Under the pieces are notes generated by a model. That model searched no databases, was not told the origin of the DNA, and was given only the letters and a program-made list of their open reading frames with translations. From Lachnospiraceae bacterium (lineage in GTDB: Bacteria; Bacillota; Clostridia; Lachnospirales; Lachnospiraceae), in assembly GCA_003542935.1 (NCBI GenBank), contig DPJQ01000053.1, positions 1 through 20,893 of the forward strand: a stretch of DNA of 20,893 nucleotides, in the 5' to 3' direction. Of the stretch, positions 8,209 to 16,195 are shown piece after piece. Within the stretch, counting starts at the first letter, position 1, and every line of letters starts with the position of its first letter. The position numbers and the translations under genes were made by a program.

Positions 8209-9963
8209 ATGATAAAAACAAGGCTGGTCAGGTTGTTATCGCATGCCGGGAAATATATTCTATATCAAATTTTCTGGCAGTGGGGAGCATTGGCGGCTCA
8301 GATTGTGGCGGTATTTACCATATCAGGATTTTTTGAAAATCTGTATCAAGGAGATATAACCGGGAATCTGGTCATGCAAAAGGGCTGCATCCTTGCTGCG
8401 GTGCTTGCCGGACGTTTCCTGTGTGACAGAATGGCAGCGAAGGCTTCCTATCAGGCGAGTGTAGACGTAAAAAGAGTGCTCCGTGATAAAATATATGAAA
8501 AACTGCTGAGGATAGGCGCCTCCTATCATGAAAAGATTGGGACATCAGAAGTAGTACAACTGTCAACGGAGGGAGTGGAGCAGTTGGAAACCTATTTTGG
8601 GAAATATCTTCCCCAGCTTTTTTACAGTCTGCTTGCGCCGGTGACATTATTTATTGTGCTTTCAGCCACAGCCAGCGTGAGGGCCAGTGTCGTCCTTCTG
8701 GTCTGCGTTCCTTTGATACCGTTATCCATTGTGGCGGTTCAGAAGATTGCGAAGAGGTTATTGAATAAATACTGGAGTATTTATACGGGACTTGGTGATT
8801 CTTTTCTGGAGAATCTGCAGGGACTTACCACGCTCAAAATCTATCAGGCCGACGGGAAAAAGGCCAAGATCATGGACAGGGAAGCGGCAGAGTTTCGGAG
8901 AATTACCATGAAAGTGCTGACAATGCAGCTGAATTCTACCAGTGTCATGGATATTGTGGCGTATGGAGGGGCAGCGGTGGGGATGATTGTGGCGGCAAAT
9001 GAATTTCTGCGTGGCGCAATTGATTTCGGGCAGGCAATGTGCATCGTGCTTCTTGCCAGTGAGTTCTTTATTCCTTTACGCCTGCTGGGGTCGTTCTTTC
9101 ATATTGCCATGAACGGAATGGCGGCAAGTGATAAGATTTTTCATCTTCTGGATCTGGAGGAAGACAAGACGGGGGAAAGGATTTTTGACAGGGAACAGTT
9201 AAAGGAATTATCGGTAGAGATGAACCATGTGTATTTTTCTTATCAGAAGGAGCGTGAAATCCTCCATGGGGTATCCCTGAAAATTCCGGCCGGCTCTTTT
9301 GTTTCGCTGGTGGGAGAATCCGGCTGTGGAAAGAGTACCATCGCCTCATTGCTGACGGGAAAAAACAGAGGGTATACCGGGCAGATTACCCTTGGCGGTG
9401 TGCCGATCGCAGATTTGTCAGAGGCGGAACTGATGCGTCATGTGACGGTAGTGCGGCATAACAGCTACCTTTTCAAGGGTACTGTCCGGGAGAACCTCCG
9501 GCTTGCCAGACCGGATGCTGCGGAAAGGGAGATGGAGGAAGTGTTAGAGAAGGTCAATCTCTGGGGATACCTGCAGGGGCAGGAAGGACTCGACACAATG
9601 GTTTCGGAAAACGGCGGTAATCTTTCCGGGGGACAACGCCAGCGCCTCAGCATGGCAAGGGCCTTACTGCATGACAGCGAGATGTATATCTTTGATGAGG
9701 CGACCTCCAACATTGACGCGGAGAGTGAGGAGATGATCATGGAAGTGATTCATGAACTGGCGAAACAAAAGACAGTGCTGTTAATCTCGCACAGGCTGTT
9801 CAATGTTGTCTCCTCCGACTGTATTTATATGTTGCGGGACGGAGCGGTTGCAGAGAGCGGCACCCATAAGGAACTGATGGCGGAGAGAGGGACATATTAT
9901 AAACTCTATGAGAGACAGAGAGAGTTGGAGAGGTTTGAAAAGGGGCGTGTGGCAGTTGGATAG
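8209..9963 (+). CDS. CydD-like ABC exporter half-transporter (permease-ATPase fusion)
   Basis: This 584-residue protein has an N-terminal type-IV ABC exporter membrane domain (about six helices, residues 15-310). The nucleotide-binding domain has Walker A GESGCGKST from 369, signature LSGGQRQRLSMARALL from 472, Walker B IFDEATSNID with its Asp at 496, and H-loop LLISHRL. AAGGAG lies just upstream of the ATG. Together with the next gene it probably forms a heterodimeric exporter of the CydDC type, whose characterised members move cysteine or glutathione outwards and can bind heme. Location after a heme importer hints at export linked to heme or redox balance, but the substrate cannot be read from the sequence. 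All catalytic motifs look intact. Confidence 0.88.
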   Translation: MIKTRLVRLLSHAGKYILYQIFWQWGALAAQIVAVFTISGFFENLYQGDITGNLVMQKGCILAAVLAGRFLCDRMAAKASYQASVDVKRVLRDKIYEKLLRIGASYHEKIGTSEVVQLSTEGVEQLETYFGKYLPQLFYSLLAPVTLFIVLSATASVRASVVLLVCVPLIPLSIVAVQKIAKRLLNKYWSIYTGLGDSFLENLQGLTTLKIYQADGKKAKIMDREAAEFRRITMKVLTMQLNSTSVMDIVAYGGAAVGMIVAANEFLRGAIDFGQAMCIVLLASEFFIPLRLLGSFFHIAMNGMAASDKIFHLLDLEEDKTGERIFDREQLKELSVEMNHVYFSYQKEREILHGVSLKIPAGSFVSLVGESGCGKSTIASLLTGKNRGYTGQITLGGVPIADLSEAELMRHVTVVRHNSYLFKGTVRENLRLARPDAAEREMEEVLEKVNLWGYLQGQEGLDTMVSENGGNLSGGQRQRLSMARALLHDSEMYIFDEATSNIDAESEEMIMEVIHELAKQKTVLLISHRLFNVVSSDCIYMLRDGAVAESGTHKELMAERGTYYKLYERQRELERFEKGRVAVG

Positions 9964-9997
9964 GAAGGAGAAAAGAAGACGGAGCGGAGTACTCATT

Positions 9998-11644
9998 ATG
10001 GGACAGTTGATCGGTTTGGTCCGGCCTCTGCTCCATATAATGATATTGGCGGTGGTACTTGGGGTGTTGGGGTATCTGTGCGCTGTTTTTCTTACCATTT
10101 TGGCGGGACAGGTCATTTTGAAAGGACTGTCCGCTGATATGACGCTCTTTTATGGATTATCGGCAACGGAGATTTTTATGATCATAGGAGTCATTGCCGT
10201 GCTGCGGGGCGTGCTTCATTATATGGAGCAGTACTGCAATCATTTTATTGCTTTTAAGCTGCTGGCAATCATCCGTCACAAAGTATTTGCGGCGCTGAGA
10301 AAGCTTTGCCCGGCAAAGCTGGAAGGGCGAGAGAAGGGAAATCTGATTTCCATTATTACAACGGACATTGAGCTTCTGGAAGTGTTCTATGCACATACCA
10401 TTTCACCCATTGCCATTGCCGTACTGACTTCGCTGGTGATGGTGTTTTTCATGGGACAGTATCATGTCTGCGCGGCTGTTCTCGCAGTGGCTGCCTATCT
10501 GATTGTCGGGGCGGTGATACCTGTGTGGAATGGTCACAGAGGAAGTGAAAAAGGCATGGCATTCCGCACAGAGTTTGGGGAACTGAATAGTTTTGTTCTC
10601 AGTTCCCTTCGCGGTCTGGATGAAACGATCCAGTATGGGGGCGGGCAGGACCGCAGAGCAGCCATGGAGAAGAAATCGGAGGAACTCGGTAAGCTGCAGA
10701 AAGAATTGAGCAAACAGGAGGGGGGACAGCGTTCCGTAACCAATTTTCTGATTCTTCTTTCTTCTTTTGCCATGCTTTTGCTGACAGAGTATTTGCAGGG
10801 CCGGGGAGAAATTGGTTTTGATGGCGTCATAACCTGTACGGTGGCGATGATGGGTTCCTTTGGCCCGGTGGTAGCCCTTGCCAGTCTTTCGAATAACCTG
10901 AACCAGACACTGGCCAGTGGTGAGCGTGTGCTGTCAATATTGGAGGAGGAGCCGGTGGTGAAGGAAAACCCTGGGGAAAGTAAGCCTTCTGCCTCTACAG
11001 GGGCAAACGTGGAGGATGTTACTTTCGCATATGGCAGGGACGTGATCCTGAAAAAATATAATCTGCAGGCAGACAAAGGACAGATCGTGGGCATTCATGG
11101 CGCCAGTGGTTCCGGAAAATCTACGGTATTAAAACTGCTGATGCGATTCTGGGACGTGACAAGCGGAAAGGTGGAAGTATCCGGTGAGAATGTGCAGACA
11201 ATGGCGACAAAGAAACTGCGGGAGTATGAAAGTTTTGTGACGCAGGATACGGACATGTTTCATGATTCGATTGCCGCCAATATTGCCATTGGAAAACCGG
11301 ATGCCACCAGAGAGGAGATTATCCGGGCGGCAAAAAATGCGTCTCTGCATGATTTTGTCATGAGCCTGCCGGAGGGCTATGATACGGAAGTAGGTGAGCT
11401 TGGCGATACGCTGTCCGGTGGGGAGAGACAGCGTATCGGCATTGCCAGGGCTTTTCTGCATGACGCGCCGTTGCTGCTTCTTGACGAGCCTACAAGCAAC
11501 CTGGATTCTCTTAATGAGGGTGTGATATTAAAGGCCCTGCAGGAAAACTGCCGGGAAAAAACGGTTATCCTGGTGTCGCACAGGAAGTCTACGATGAGCC
11601 TGGCAGATGTGGTTTTTGAGATGGAAAAGGGAAGGAACTCTTAG
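9998..11644 (+). CDS. CydC-like ABC exporter half-transporter (permease-ATPase fusion)
   Basis: This 548-residue partner of the preceding exporter half has a membrane domain (about residues 1-310). Its ATPase has Walker A GASGSGKST from 368, signature LSGGERQRIGIARAFL from 472, Walker B LLLLDEPTSNLD with its Asp at 496, and H-loop ILVSHRKS. The ATG at 9998 is preferred: GGAG at 9986-9989 is eight bases upstream and the protein then begins directly before the first helix. The open frame reaches back to 9908, but that would add 30 charged residues and a 56-base overlap with the preceding gene. Two different half-transporters in tandem are the usual arrangement for an obligate heterodimer. Both ATP sites appear consensus. 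Confidence 0.87.
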   Translation: MGQLIGLVRPLLHIMILAVVLGVLGYLCAVFLTILAGQVILKGLSADMTLFYGLSATEIFMIIGVIAVLRGVLHYMEQYCNHFIAFKLLAIIRHKVFAALRKLCPAKLEGREKGNLISIITTDIELLEVFYAHTISPIAIAVLTSLVMVFFMGQYHVCAAVLAVAAYLIVGAVIPVWNGHRGSEKGMAFRTEFGELNSFVLSSLRGLDETIQYGGGQDRRAAMEKKSEELGKLQKELSKQEGGQRSVTNFLILLSSFAMLLLTEYLQGRGEIGFDGVITCTVAMMGSFGPVVALASLSNNLNQTLASGERVLSILEEEPVVKENPGESKPSASTGANVEDVTFAYGRDVILKKYNLQADKGQIVGIHGASGSGKSTVLKLLMRFWDVTSGKVEVSGENVQTMATKKLREYESFVTQDTDMFHDSIAANIAIGKPDATREEIIRAAKNASLHDFVMSLPEGYDTEVGELGDTLSGGERQRIGIARAFLHDAPLLLLDEPTSNLDSLNEGVILKALQENCREKTVILVSHRKSTMSLADVVFEMEKGRNS

Positions 11645-11669
11645 TTGGAGAGGGTATGGAGGATCGCGG

Positions 11670-11679
11670 CGGCGCGCCG
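11670..11679. repeat. GC-rich 10-bp palindrome
   Basis: CGGCGCGCCG is a perfect palindrome in the short spacer after the exporter genes and 15 bases before the -35 box of the next promoter. It lacks a loop and a T-tract, so it is not a standard terminator. A role as a protein site is possible but unsupported. Confidence 0.35.
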
Positions 11680-11693
11680 GACATATAAAGGAT

Positions 11694-11722
11694 TTGACAA
11701 AAAAGAATTTCCTGTTTAAAGT
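11694..11722 (+). promoter_or_regulatory. Sigma-A-type promoter of the LacI-family regulator gene
   Basis: A perfect -35 box TTGACA (11694-11699) is followed after 17 bases by TAAAGT (11717-11722), which matches four of six positions of the -10 consensus. It lies 72 bases upstream of the regulator's start and separates this transcript from the exporter genes. Confidence 0.65.
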
Positions 11723-11794
11723 ATGGAGTGAGATAGAAAATCTGCTATCTGAAATGAAATGCGAAATATACAAGAACACAGGAGGTGTCCCTGT

Positions 11795-12835
11795 TTGGCG
11801 CAGAAAGTGACCTTAAAAGAAATAGCACAGAATACAGGCGTATCTCTGGGTACCGTGCACAGGGCCATATATGGCAAGAGCGGTGTTCGGGAGGATACCA
11901 GACAGCGGATTCTGGATGAGGTGCGGCGGCTGAATTATCAGGTGGATGAGACGGCTTCCGCTTTGAAGCGGCATGAAAAGAGGGTGGCAGTAATTTTGCC
12001 CAAAGCTCAGAATGAGGAAAGATTCTATTTCCGCGGGCTCTGGCAGGCCATCCGGCAGGCAGCCGGGGAGATGGAACGCTATAAAATACAATATGAGTAC
12101 ATAGAATCTCCCTACCCGTTGTCCGAGATCTGGAGAGAGCTGGAGCGGGTGTATGATGAACAGCTGGACGAAATCGACGGTCTGATTACTGCGGCAGACG
12201 GCGAGGAGGCCAGTGTATGGATCTCCCGTTTTGCCAAGCGGCGAATTCCTATTGTATTGTTGTCCAGCCATTACATTGGGGACAGCCCCATGGTGAGCTG
12301 CATCAAAGGTGATCATGAGCGCTGCGGCAGCCTGGCAGCGGAGTTCATGCAATATGGGCTAAAACCCGGGGGCGGAAAGGTTTTGCTGTTCGGCGGCGAT
12401 GAGCGGGTCTACAGCAACAGTGTCTATGCCCGGCGTTTTGAAAAGGAAATGCAAAATCGGGGATATGATCTTCTGCGGATAAACGGGTTTGGCTGGGAGG
12501 AAATAGAGGCTCCCTGCCGACAATGCCTGGAAACAGAGCATATACAGGGAATTTTCGTGGCAAATGCGAGAAACACGTATGCTGTCTGCCGGATCATGGC
12601 GGAGATGCGGCTGGGTGAAGATATCCTGGTGGTGGGATCGGATGTGTTTGAGGAACTGCGCCCTTATTATGAGAGCGGTCTTTTGAATGCCACGATCTGC
12701 CAGTACCAGTGGGAACAGGGAAACCGTGCCGTAAAGCAAATGTATGAATATCTGATTCGCGGAAATATCCTGCAGAAAGACGAGATGATGCCCCCGGTGT
12801 TGTTGATGAAGAACAATTATGAGTATTTTTTGTGA
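11795..12835 (+). CDS. LacI-family transcriptional regulator
   Basis: This 346-residue regulator has an N-terminal LacI helix-turn-helix (about residues 5-30: TLKEIAQNTGVSLGTVHRAI), a hinge region near 45-60, and a periplasmic-binding-protein-like effector domain (about 62-340). Start choice: AGGAGG at 11780-11785 lies nine bases before TTG 11795, and this places the HTH at the usual position near the N-terminus. An in-frame ATG at 11759 would add 12 residues that include the ribosome binding site itself. The gene has its own promoter and terminator. It stands immediately before the cupin-TRAP-methyltransferase operon, whose promoter carries a CG-centred palindrome typical of LacI-family operators, so it most likely represses that operon. 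The effector is unknown, perhaps the substrate taken up by the TRAP system. Confidence 0.88.
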   Translation: MAQKVTLKEIAQNTGVSLGTVHRAIYGKSGVREDTRQRILDEVRRLNYQVDETASALKRHEKRVAVILPKAQNEERFYFRGLWQAIRQAAGEMERYKIQYEYIESPYPLSEIWRELERVYDEQLDEIDGLITAADGEEASVWISRFAKRRIPIVLLSSHYIGDSPMVSCIKGDHERCGSLAAEFMQYGLKPGGGKVLLFGGDERVYSNSVYARRFEKEMQNRGYDLLRINGFGWEEIEAPCRQCLETEHIQGIFVANARNTYAVCRIMAEMRLGEDILVVGSDVFEELRPYYESGLLNATICQYQWEQGNRAVKQMYEYLIRGNILQKDEMMPPVLLMKNNYEYFL

Positions 12836-12928
12836 CGACAGACAAGAACCAGGGGGGGTAAGACGGTATTCATTGACAGATATTGTATCTGATAATAATG
12901 AGAACAGAATATAGAGAGTAAATGAGGG

Positions 12929-12982
12929 CTGATGTGCCGACATGTTCAAATAAGTACATGTTGGTGCGTCAGTTCTTTTTTT
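12929..12982 (+). terminator. Intrinsic terminator after the regulator gene
   Basis: Bases 12929-12945 pair with 12956-12972 (17 pairs, four of them G-T) around a ten-base loop. TTCTTTTTTT follows directly. It lies about 94 bases after the regulator's stop and ahead of the next promoter. In the 340-base spacer 12836-13183 I see only this terminator, the promoter and the palindrome listed separately, and no gene. Confidence 0.85.
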
Positions 12983-13045
12983 GTGTGAAAATGCACAAAA
13001 AAGAAAGATGTTTTTTTGTGGTTTGTCCAAAAATATAAAAAGCTG

Positions 13046-13074
13046 TTGACAAAATTTCTGAGTTAGTGAATAAT
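13046..13074 (+). promoter_or_regulatory. Sigma-A-type promoter of the cupin-TRAP-methyltransferase operon
   Basis: TTGACA (13046-13051), a 17-base spacer and AATAAT (13069-13074, five of six consensus) form a strong promoter. An A/T-rich stretch upstream (AAAAATATAAAAAG, ending next to the -35) could act as an UP element. The predicted start of transcription is near 13081. Confidence 0.75.
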
Positions 13075-13088
13075 GTTTTTAAAGAAAC

Positions 13089-13100
13089 TAAAACGTTTTA
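13089..13100. promoter_or_regulatory. Candidate LacI-family operator
   Basis: TAAAACGTTTTA is a perfect 12-base palindrome centred on CG, the form expected of LacI-family operators. It sits 14 bases after the -10 box, roughly +9 to +20, where bound repressor would block transcription. The regulator gene directly upstream is the natural candidate. Assignment is inference from form, position and context. Confidence 0.6.
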
Positions 13101-13183
13101 CAAAAACGATTAATTTTCTTTTGAAAGTAGATGCAATACAGAAAAAACGAGGAATGCAGTGTGACAGGAAAGGAGGATGCAGG

Positions 13184-13519
13184 ATGTCATATTACAGGAA
13201 AAAATGTGATGTGGAGGAAGTCAAAGCCGGAAACGGCCACAGTTCTTTCCCCATGTTGGGAGAGGAAGAAGGATGTACAAACGGCTGTTGCGGAGGGATC
13301 AGCTATTATTCTTCCACAGTGTATACACCGGCGGCAGTACATGAGGATCAGGAGGGCTTCATCGTTCTGTCCGGAAGCGGCTGGGCCAGGATTGGCGGGG
13401 AGGAATTCGCAGTGGAACCGGAGACGGCGTTTATCGCCCCGGCGGGAACTGCGCATCAGATGAGGAGCAGCGACGCGCTGGTGCCGCTGGTGTTGTTTTG
13501 GTTTCATGCCCAGCCGTAA
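13184..13519 (+). CDS. Small single-domain cupin protein
   Basis: This 111-residue protein has a cupin barrel core at about 46-110. The first metal motif resembles H53-E-D-Q-E57 followed by GFIVLSGSGWARIGG. The second is PAGTAHQM with His at 91. A Cys cluster before the barrel (C31, C35, C36 in GCTNGCCGG) is unusual for a cupin and could bind a metal. The ATG at 13184 follows AGGAGG (13171-13176) by seven bases; the frame is open back to 13073 but that part contains the operator region. Single-domain cupins bind or isomerise small molecules or act as sensors, so a precise function cannot be given. It is the first gene of the TRAP operon. Confidence 0.78.
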   Translation: MSYYRKKCDVEEVKAGNGHSSFPMLGEEEGCTNGCCGGISYYSSTVYTPAAVHEDQEGFIVLSGSGWARIGGEEFAVEPETAFIAPAGTAHQMRSSDALVPLVLFWFHAQP

Positions 13520-13598
13520 AGAAAATTTCCGGGATTACCGGAATCGGTTTTGGTTTCCCAGAAACCGAAGAAGTATGGGAAAAGAAAGGAGAAGGAGA

Positions 13599-14402
13599 AT
13601 GAGTCAGGAAGAAGCGGCGGAGAAAAACGGTATCGCGCTGGTCAGCGTGGATGAATACAGAGATCATAGCTGTACGGTTTCCCTGCTTGATGGGGAGATT
13701 CCCGGTGCCGAAGTGTTTCACCATTCGCTGAAAAAAGGGGAAGTTTTGTTTTTAGGCGAACAGCCGGAGAAACTGAGAACACTGCTGGTCATTGACGGCG
13801 CCATTGCCCTGAAGGATGCGGAGGCAGGGAGTATCCTGGGTGAGAAATGTACTTATGTGGCGAAGATAGGGGAGGTAGTGAGAGCAGATTGTCTGTCGGA
13901 CACCCATATTTTGGAGATTCTCTGGCAGCTGGATGAAGCAGAACTCAATTCTCTTTTTCAGGGTGGTACGCAGCTGCCGATGATCCAGGAATATAAAAAG
14001 TGCAGCCAGTACCGGGAAGAATTTAAGACGAAGAAATCTATCAGTCGCGCCATGATCGACCATCATGCGCTGCCGGGCTTCTGTATGGGTTCCAATGAAT
14101 CCTACGGGCCGGATCTGGTGGGAAAACATGCTCATCCTTTGTTGGATCAGTTTTTCTTTTCCTTTGAGGAAAACGATGTGGATCTGCTGATCGACGATAT
14201 GGTACAGCCCTATAAAGGAAATACGCTGATTCATATTCCTCTGGGATCTGACCACGGCGTATCGATATCCGGAGGTAAGAAAATGCACTACGTATGGATA
14301 GACTTTATGGTGGGGGCCGGAGCGGTCAGCTATCTGGATGATGTGCATAAAAAAACAGGGGTGCTGGAAGAATTTAACGGAAAGCATCAAATTGTGAGGT
14401 AA
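13599..14402 (+). CDS. Cupin-superfamily protein, probably bicupin-like
   Basis: This 267-residue protein has a clear C-terminal cupin barrel (about 150-255) with HAH at H177/H179, LDQFFFSFEEN, and a later His at 219 in IPLGSDHGVSI, a likely metal site. The N-terminal half (about 30-130) has a weaker cupin-like pattern (GEVLFLGE, LVIDGAIAL). The ATG at 13599 is used because AAGGAG at 13586-13591 lies seven bases upstream; the frame is open back to 13506 but that part overlaps the previous gene. No catalytic family can be named. Its place between a small cupin and the TRAP transporter suggests it binds, isomerises or oxidises the imported compound. Confidence 0.7.
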   Translation: MSQEEAAEKNGIALVSVDEYRDHSCTVSLLDGEIPGAEVFHHSLKKGEVLFLGEQPEKLRTLLVIDGAIALKDAEAGSILGEKCTYVAKIGEVVRADCLSDTHILEILWQLDEAELNSLFQGGTQLPMIQEYKKCSQYREEFKTKKSISRAMIDHHALPGFCMGSNESYGPDLVGKHAHPLLDQFFFSFEENDVDLLIDDMVQPYKGNTLIHIPLGSDHGVSISGGKKMHYVWIDFMVGAGAVSYLDDVHKKTGVLEEFNGKHQIVR

Positions 14403-14426
14403 AGACAGCGGAGATTGGTTTACATA

Positions 14427-14483
14427 AGCCTAAGCACTTTTCGCTGAGGCTGTAAAAATATAATTCAGGGCAAAATACCCTGA
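14427..14483 (+). other. Two small hairpins upstream of the TRAP binding-protein gene
   Basis: GCCTAAGC (14427-14434) and GCTGAGGC (14442-14449) form an eight-base stem with one mismatch. TCAGGG (14465-14470) and CCCTGA (14478-14483) form a perfect six-base stem with a seven-base loop, 26 bases ahead of the start codon. No T-tract follows either, so they are more likely RNA-stability elements at the 5' end of the abundant binding-protein message than terminators. Confidence 0.5.
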
Positions 14484-14509
14484 TAAATAAAAGAAAAAGG
14501 AGAAAGAAA

Positions 14510-15622
14510 ATGAAAAAGAGACTGAGTTTTGCGATGGCGATGGCACTGGCGGCAGCTACACTGGCAGGATGCGGCGGATCGGGCGGATCCGAAAGCTCCG
14601 CGGCTCCTCAGCAGGATGCGGGCAGCCCGGCCGCGGAGGCGGCAGACAGTTCCACGGCTCAGGAATCCGCTGGCCAGGGATCAGGCACAGAGGTGGCTGC
14701 GGATGCTTTTGAGATCATGGTAGCCTATGAAAATAATCCCGGTGAGGCGGTGGATCTGGCCTGTAATCACTGGAAAGAGGAGCTGGAGAAGATCAGCGGC
14801 GGCAAAATGACCATGACGCTCTATCCGTCCAGCCAGATGGGAGATAAAAATGAGGTAATCGACATGGCTCTTTCCGGCGATTCCATCATCACGATCGGCA
14901 ACGATTCTTTCTACGCGGATCTGGGCGTCAGCGATTTCAATGTTACTTTCGCTCCCTATCTGATCGAATCCTGGGAAGATTTTGACAAGATCCATGAGAG
15001 CGACTGGTATGCCGAACAGGTATCCCAGCTTGAAGGACTGGGCCTGCATCTGGTGAGCAACAACTGGCACTACGGCGTTCGTCATCTGATGTCCGCAAAG
15101 CCGGTAAACTCCATTGCTGATCTGAAAGGTATGAAAGTGCGTACCCCCAACTCCACGGCAGAGTCCAGCAACTTTGTGGCCCAGGGAGCGGTCTCCACGC
15201 CTATGGCGCTGAGCGAGGTGTATACGGCTTTGCAGCAGGGAACCATTGATGCCGTAGAGAATCCCCTGGACGTGCTCCAGGCCAATGCGTTCTACGAGGT
15301 GGTAAAAAATCTGACTCTGACAGGTCACACTTACATCAATGCCTCCTGGCTGTATTCCGAGGATCTCTGGAACAGCCTGACTGAGGAACAGCAGGGATGG
15401 TTTATCCAGTCCGGCGAGGCCGCGGCAGAGTATTTTAACGGTATTGTCGAGGAGGCCGCCGACAAAGCGCTGGAGGATATGAAAGCCCAGGGCGTGACGG
15501 TACAGGAATTTGACAGAAGCGGCTGTGCCGATGCGACGAAGGCATTCTGTGAGCTTCCGGAGATCAACGGAAAATGGTCTGACGGATTGTACGAAAAGAT
15601 TACGGAGATACTGGGAAGATAA
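14510..15622 (+). CDS. TRAP transporter DctP-type solute-binding lipoprotein
   Basis: This 370-residue protein has a signal peptide ending in LAGC (lipidated Cys near residue 21), then a Ser/Ala/Gly-rich tether to about residue 60 and a DctP domain. The family motif region DLKGMKVRTPNS contains Arg 211, the position that normally salt-bridges the ligand's carboxylate. GAVSTPMALSEVYTALQQGTIDAVENP follows in two parts, as in other DctP proteins. AAGGAG at 14497-14502 is seven bases before the ATG. It delivers ligand to the DctQ and DctM proteins encoded next. The ligand is probably an organic acid; its identity cannot be read from the sequence. Confidence 0.93.
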   Translation: MKKRLSFAMAMALAAATLAGCGGSGGSESSAAPQQDAGSPAAEAADSSTAQESAGQGSGTEVAADAFEIMVAYENNPGEAVDLACNHWKEELEKISGGKMTMTLYPSSQMGDKNEVIDMALSGDSIITIGNDSFYADLGVSDFNVTFAPYLIESWEDFDKIHESDWYAEQVSQLEGLGLHLVSNNWHYGVRHLMSAKPVNSIADLKGMKVRTPNSTAESSNFVAQGAVSTPMALSEVYTALQQGTIDAVENPLDVLQANAFYEVVKNLTLTGHTYINASWLYSEDLWNSLTEEQQGWFIQSGEAAAEYFNGIVEEAADKALEDMKAQGVTVQEFDRSGCADATKAFCELPEINGKWSDGLYEKITEILGR

Positions 15623-15633
15623 AAACGGCCCGG

Positions 15634-15679
15634 CCTGTACGGTGGCTGCCCGGCAAAGCCTGTGCGGCGGCCGTACAGG
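15634..15679 (+). other. Inverted repeat between dctP-like and dctQ-like genes
   Basis: CCTGTACGG (15634-15642) is perfectly complementary to CCGTACAGG (15671-15679). The 28-base interval is G/C-rich and can extend the stem with bulges. There is no T-tract. Such a structure after a binding-protein gene could protect the upstream message from exonucleases and so give more binding protein than membrane subunits. Confidence 0.6.
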
Positions 15680-15697
15680 GGCGAAGAAAGGGGAATT

Positions 15698-16195
15698 ATG
15701 AGAAAAATCGGGAAATATGCAGTCAATATTGACCTTTTTATTGCGTGTGCGGCATTGGTTGCCCTGGTATTTGTCACTTTTTCCAATGTGATCCTCAGAT
15801 ACTTTTTCAACGCTCCCTATCAGTGGGGCGAGGAAGTGCAGATGATCCTGATCGTATGGCTGATCTGGTTCGGGGGCAGCTGTGCTTTCCGCACCGGGGA
15901 TCAGATCTGTGTGGATATGGTACTGGGGCTTTTACCGAAAAAAATGCAGGGTATCATTAATATTGTGATCTATATCCTGTCCGTGGCAGTACTGTTATTC
16001 ATGTTCAGGCAGGGGATTTCCTATGTCATGCAGCTTGCAGCTACCCATCGTGTTACGGAGACGCTCCACGTTCCGAGGGCATTTATCTATTCCTGTATGC
16101 CCATCAGCTGTTTCCTTATGATCGGGAACCTGACTTATGCCACCGTGAAAGATATAAGAAGAGAAAGAGAAGAGGGGGTGGATGAGAATGAATAG
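15698..16195 (+). CDS. TRAP transporter small membrane subunit (DctQ type)
   Basis: This 165-residue protein has four hydrophobic segments and the DctQ pattern: a first helix, FSNVILRYFFNAPYQWGEE, then WLIWFGGSCAFRTGDQICVD. It pairs with the large subunit encoded next to form the sodium-driven membrane unit. AAAGGGG lies just upstream of the ATG at 15698. The frame is open back to 15662 but that part lies in the inverted repeat. The C-terminus is charged, and the stop codon overlaps the next gene by 14 bases. Confidence 0.92.
   Translation: MRKIGKYAVNIDLFIACAALVALVFVTFSNVILRYFFNAPYQWGEEVQMILIVWLIWFGGSCAFRTGDQICVDMVLGLLPKKMQGIINIVIYILSVAVLLFMFRQGISYVMQLAATHRVTETLHVPRAFIYSCMPISCFLMIGNLTYATVKDIRREREEGVDENE

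Noticed and set aside
9908..9997. Upstream extension of the second exporter half to ATG 9908
   Set aside because: It would overlap the previous gene by 56 bases and add 30 charged residues before the first helix. ATG 9998 has a properly spaced GGAG.
13073..13183. Upstream extension of the small cupin to 13073
   Set aside because: It would begin inside the -10 box and cover the operator palindrome. ATG 13184 has an ideal AGGAGG.
14403..14509. A second promoter directly before the TRAP binding-protein gene
   Set aside because: I see two small hairpins and a good ribosome binding site, but no convincing -35/-10 pair.
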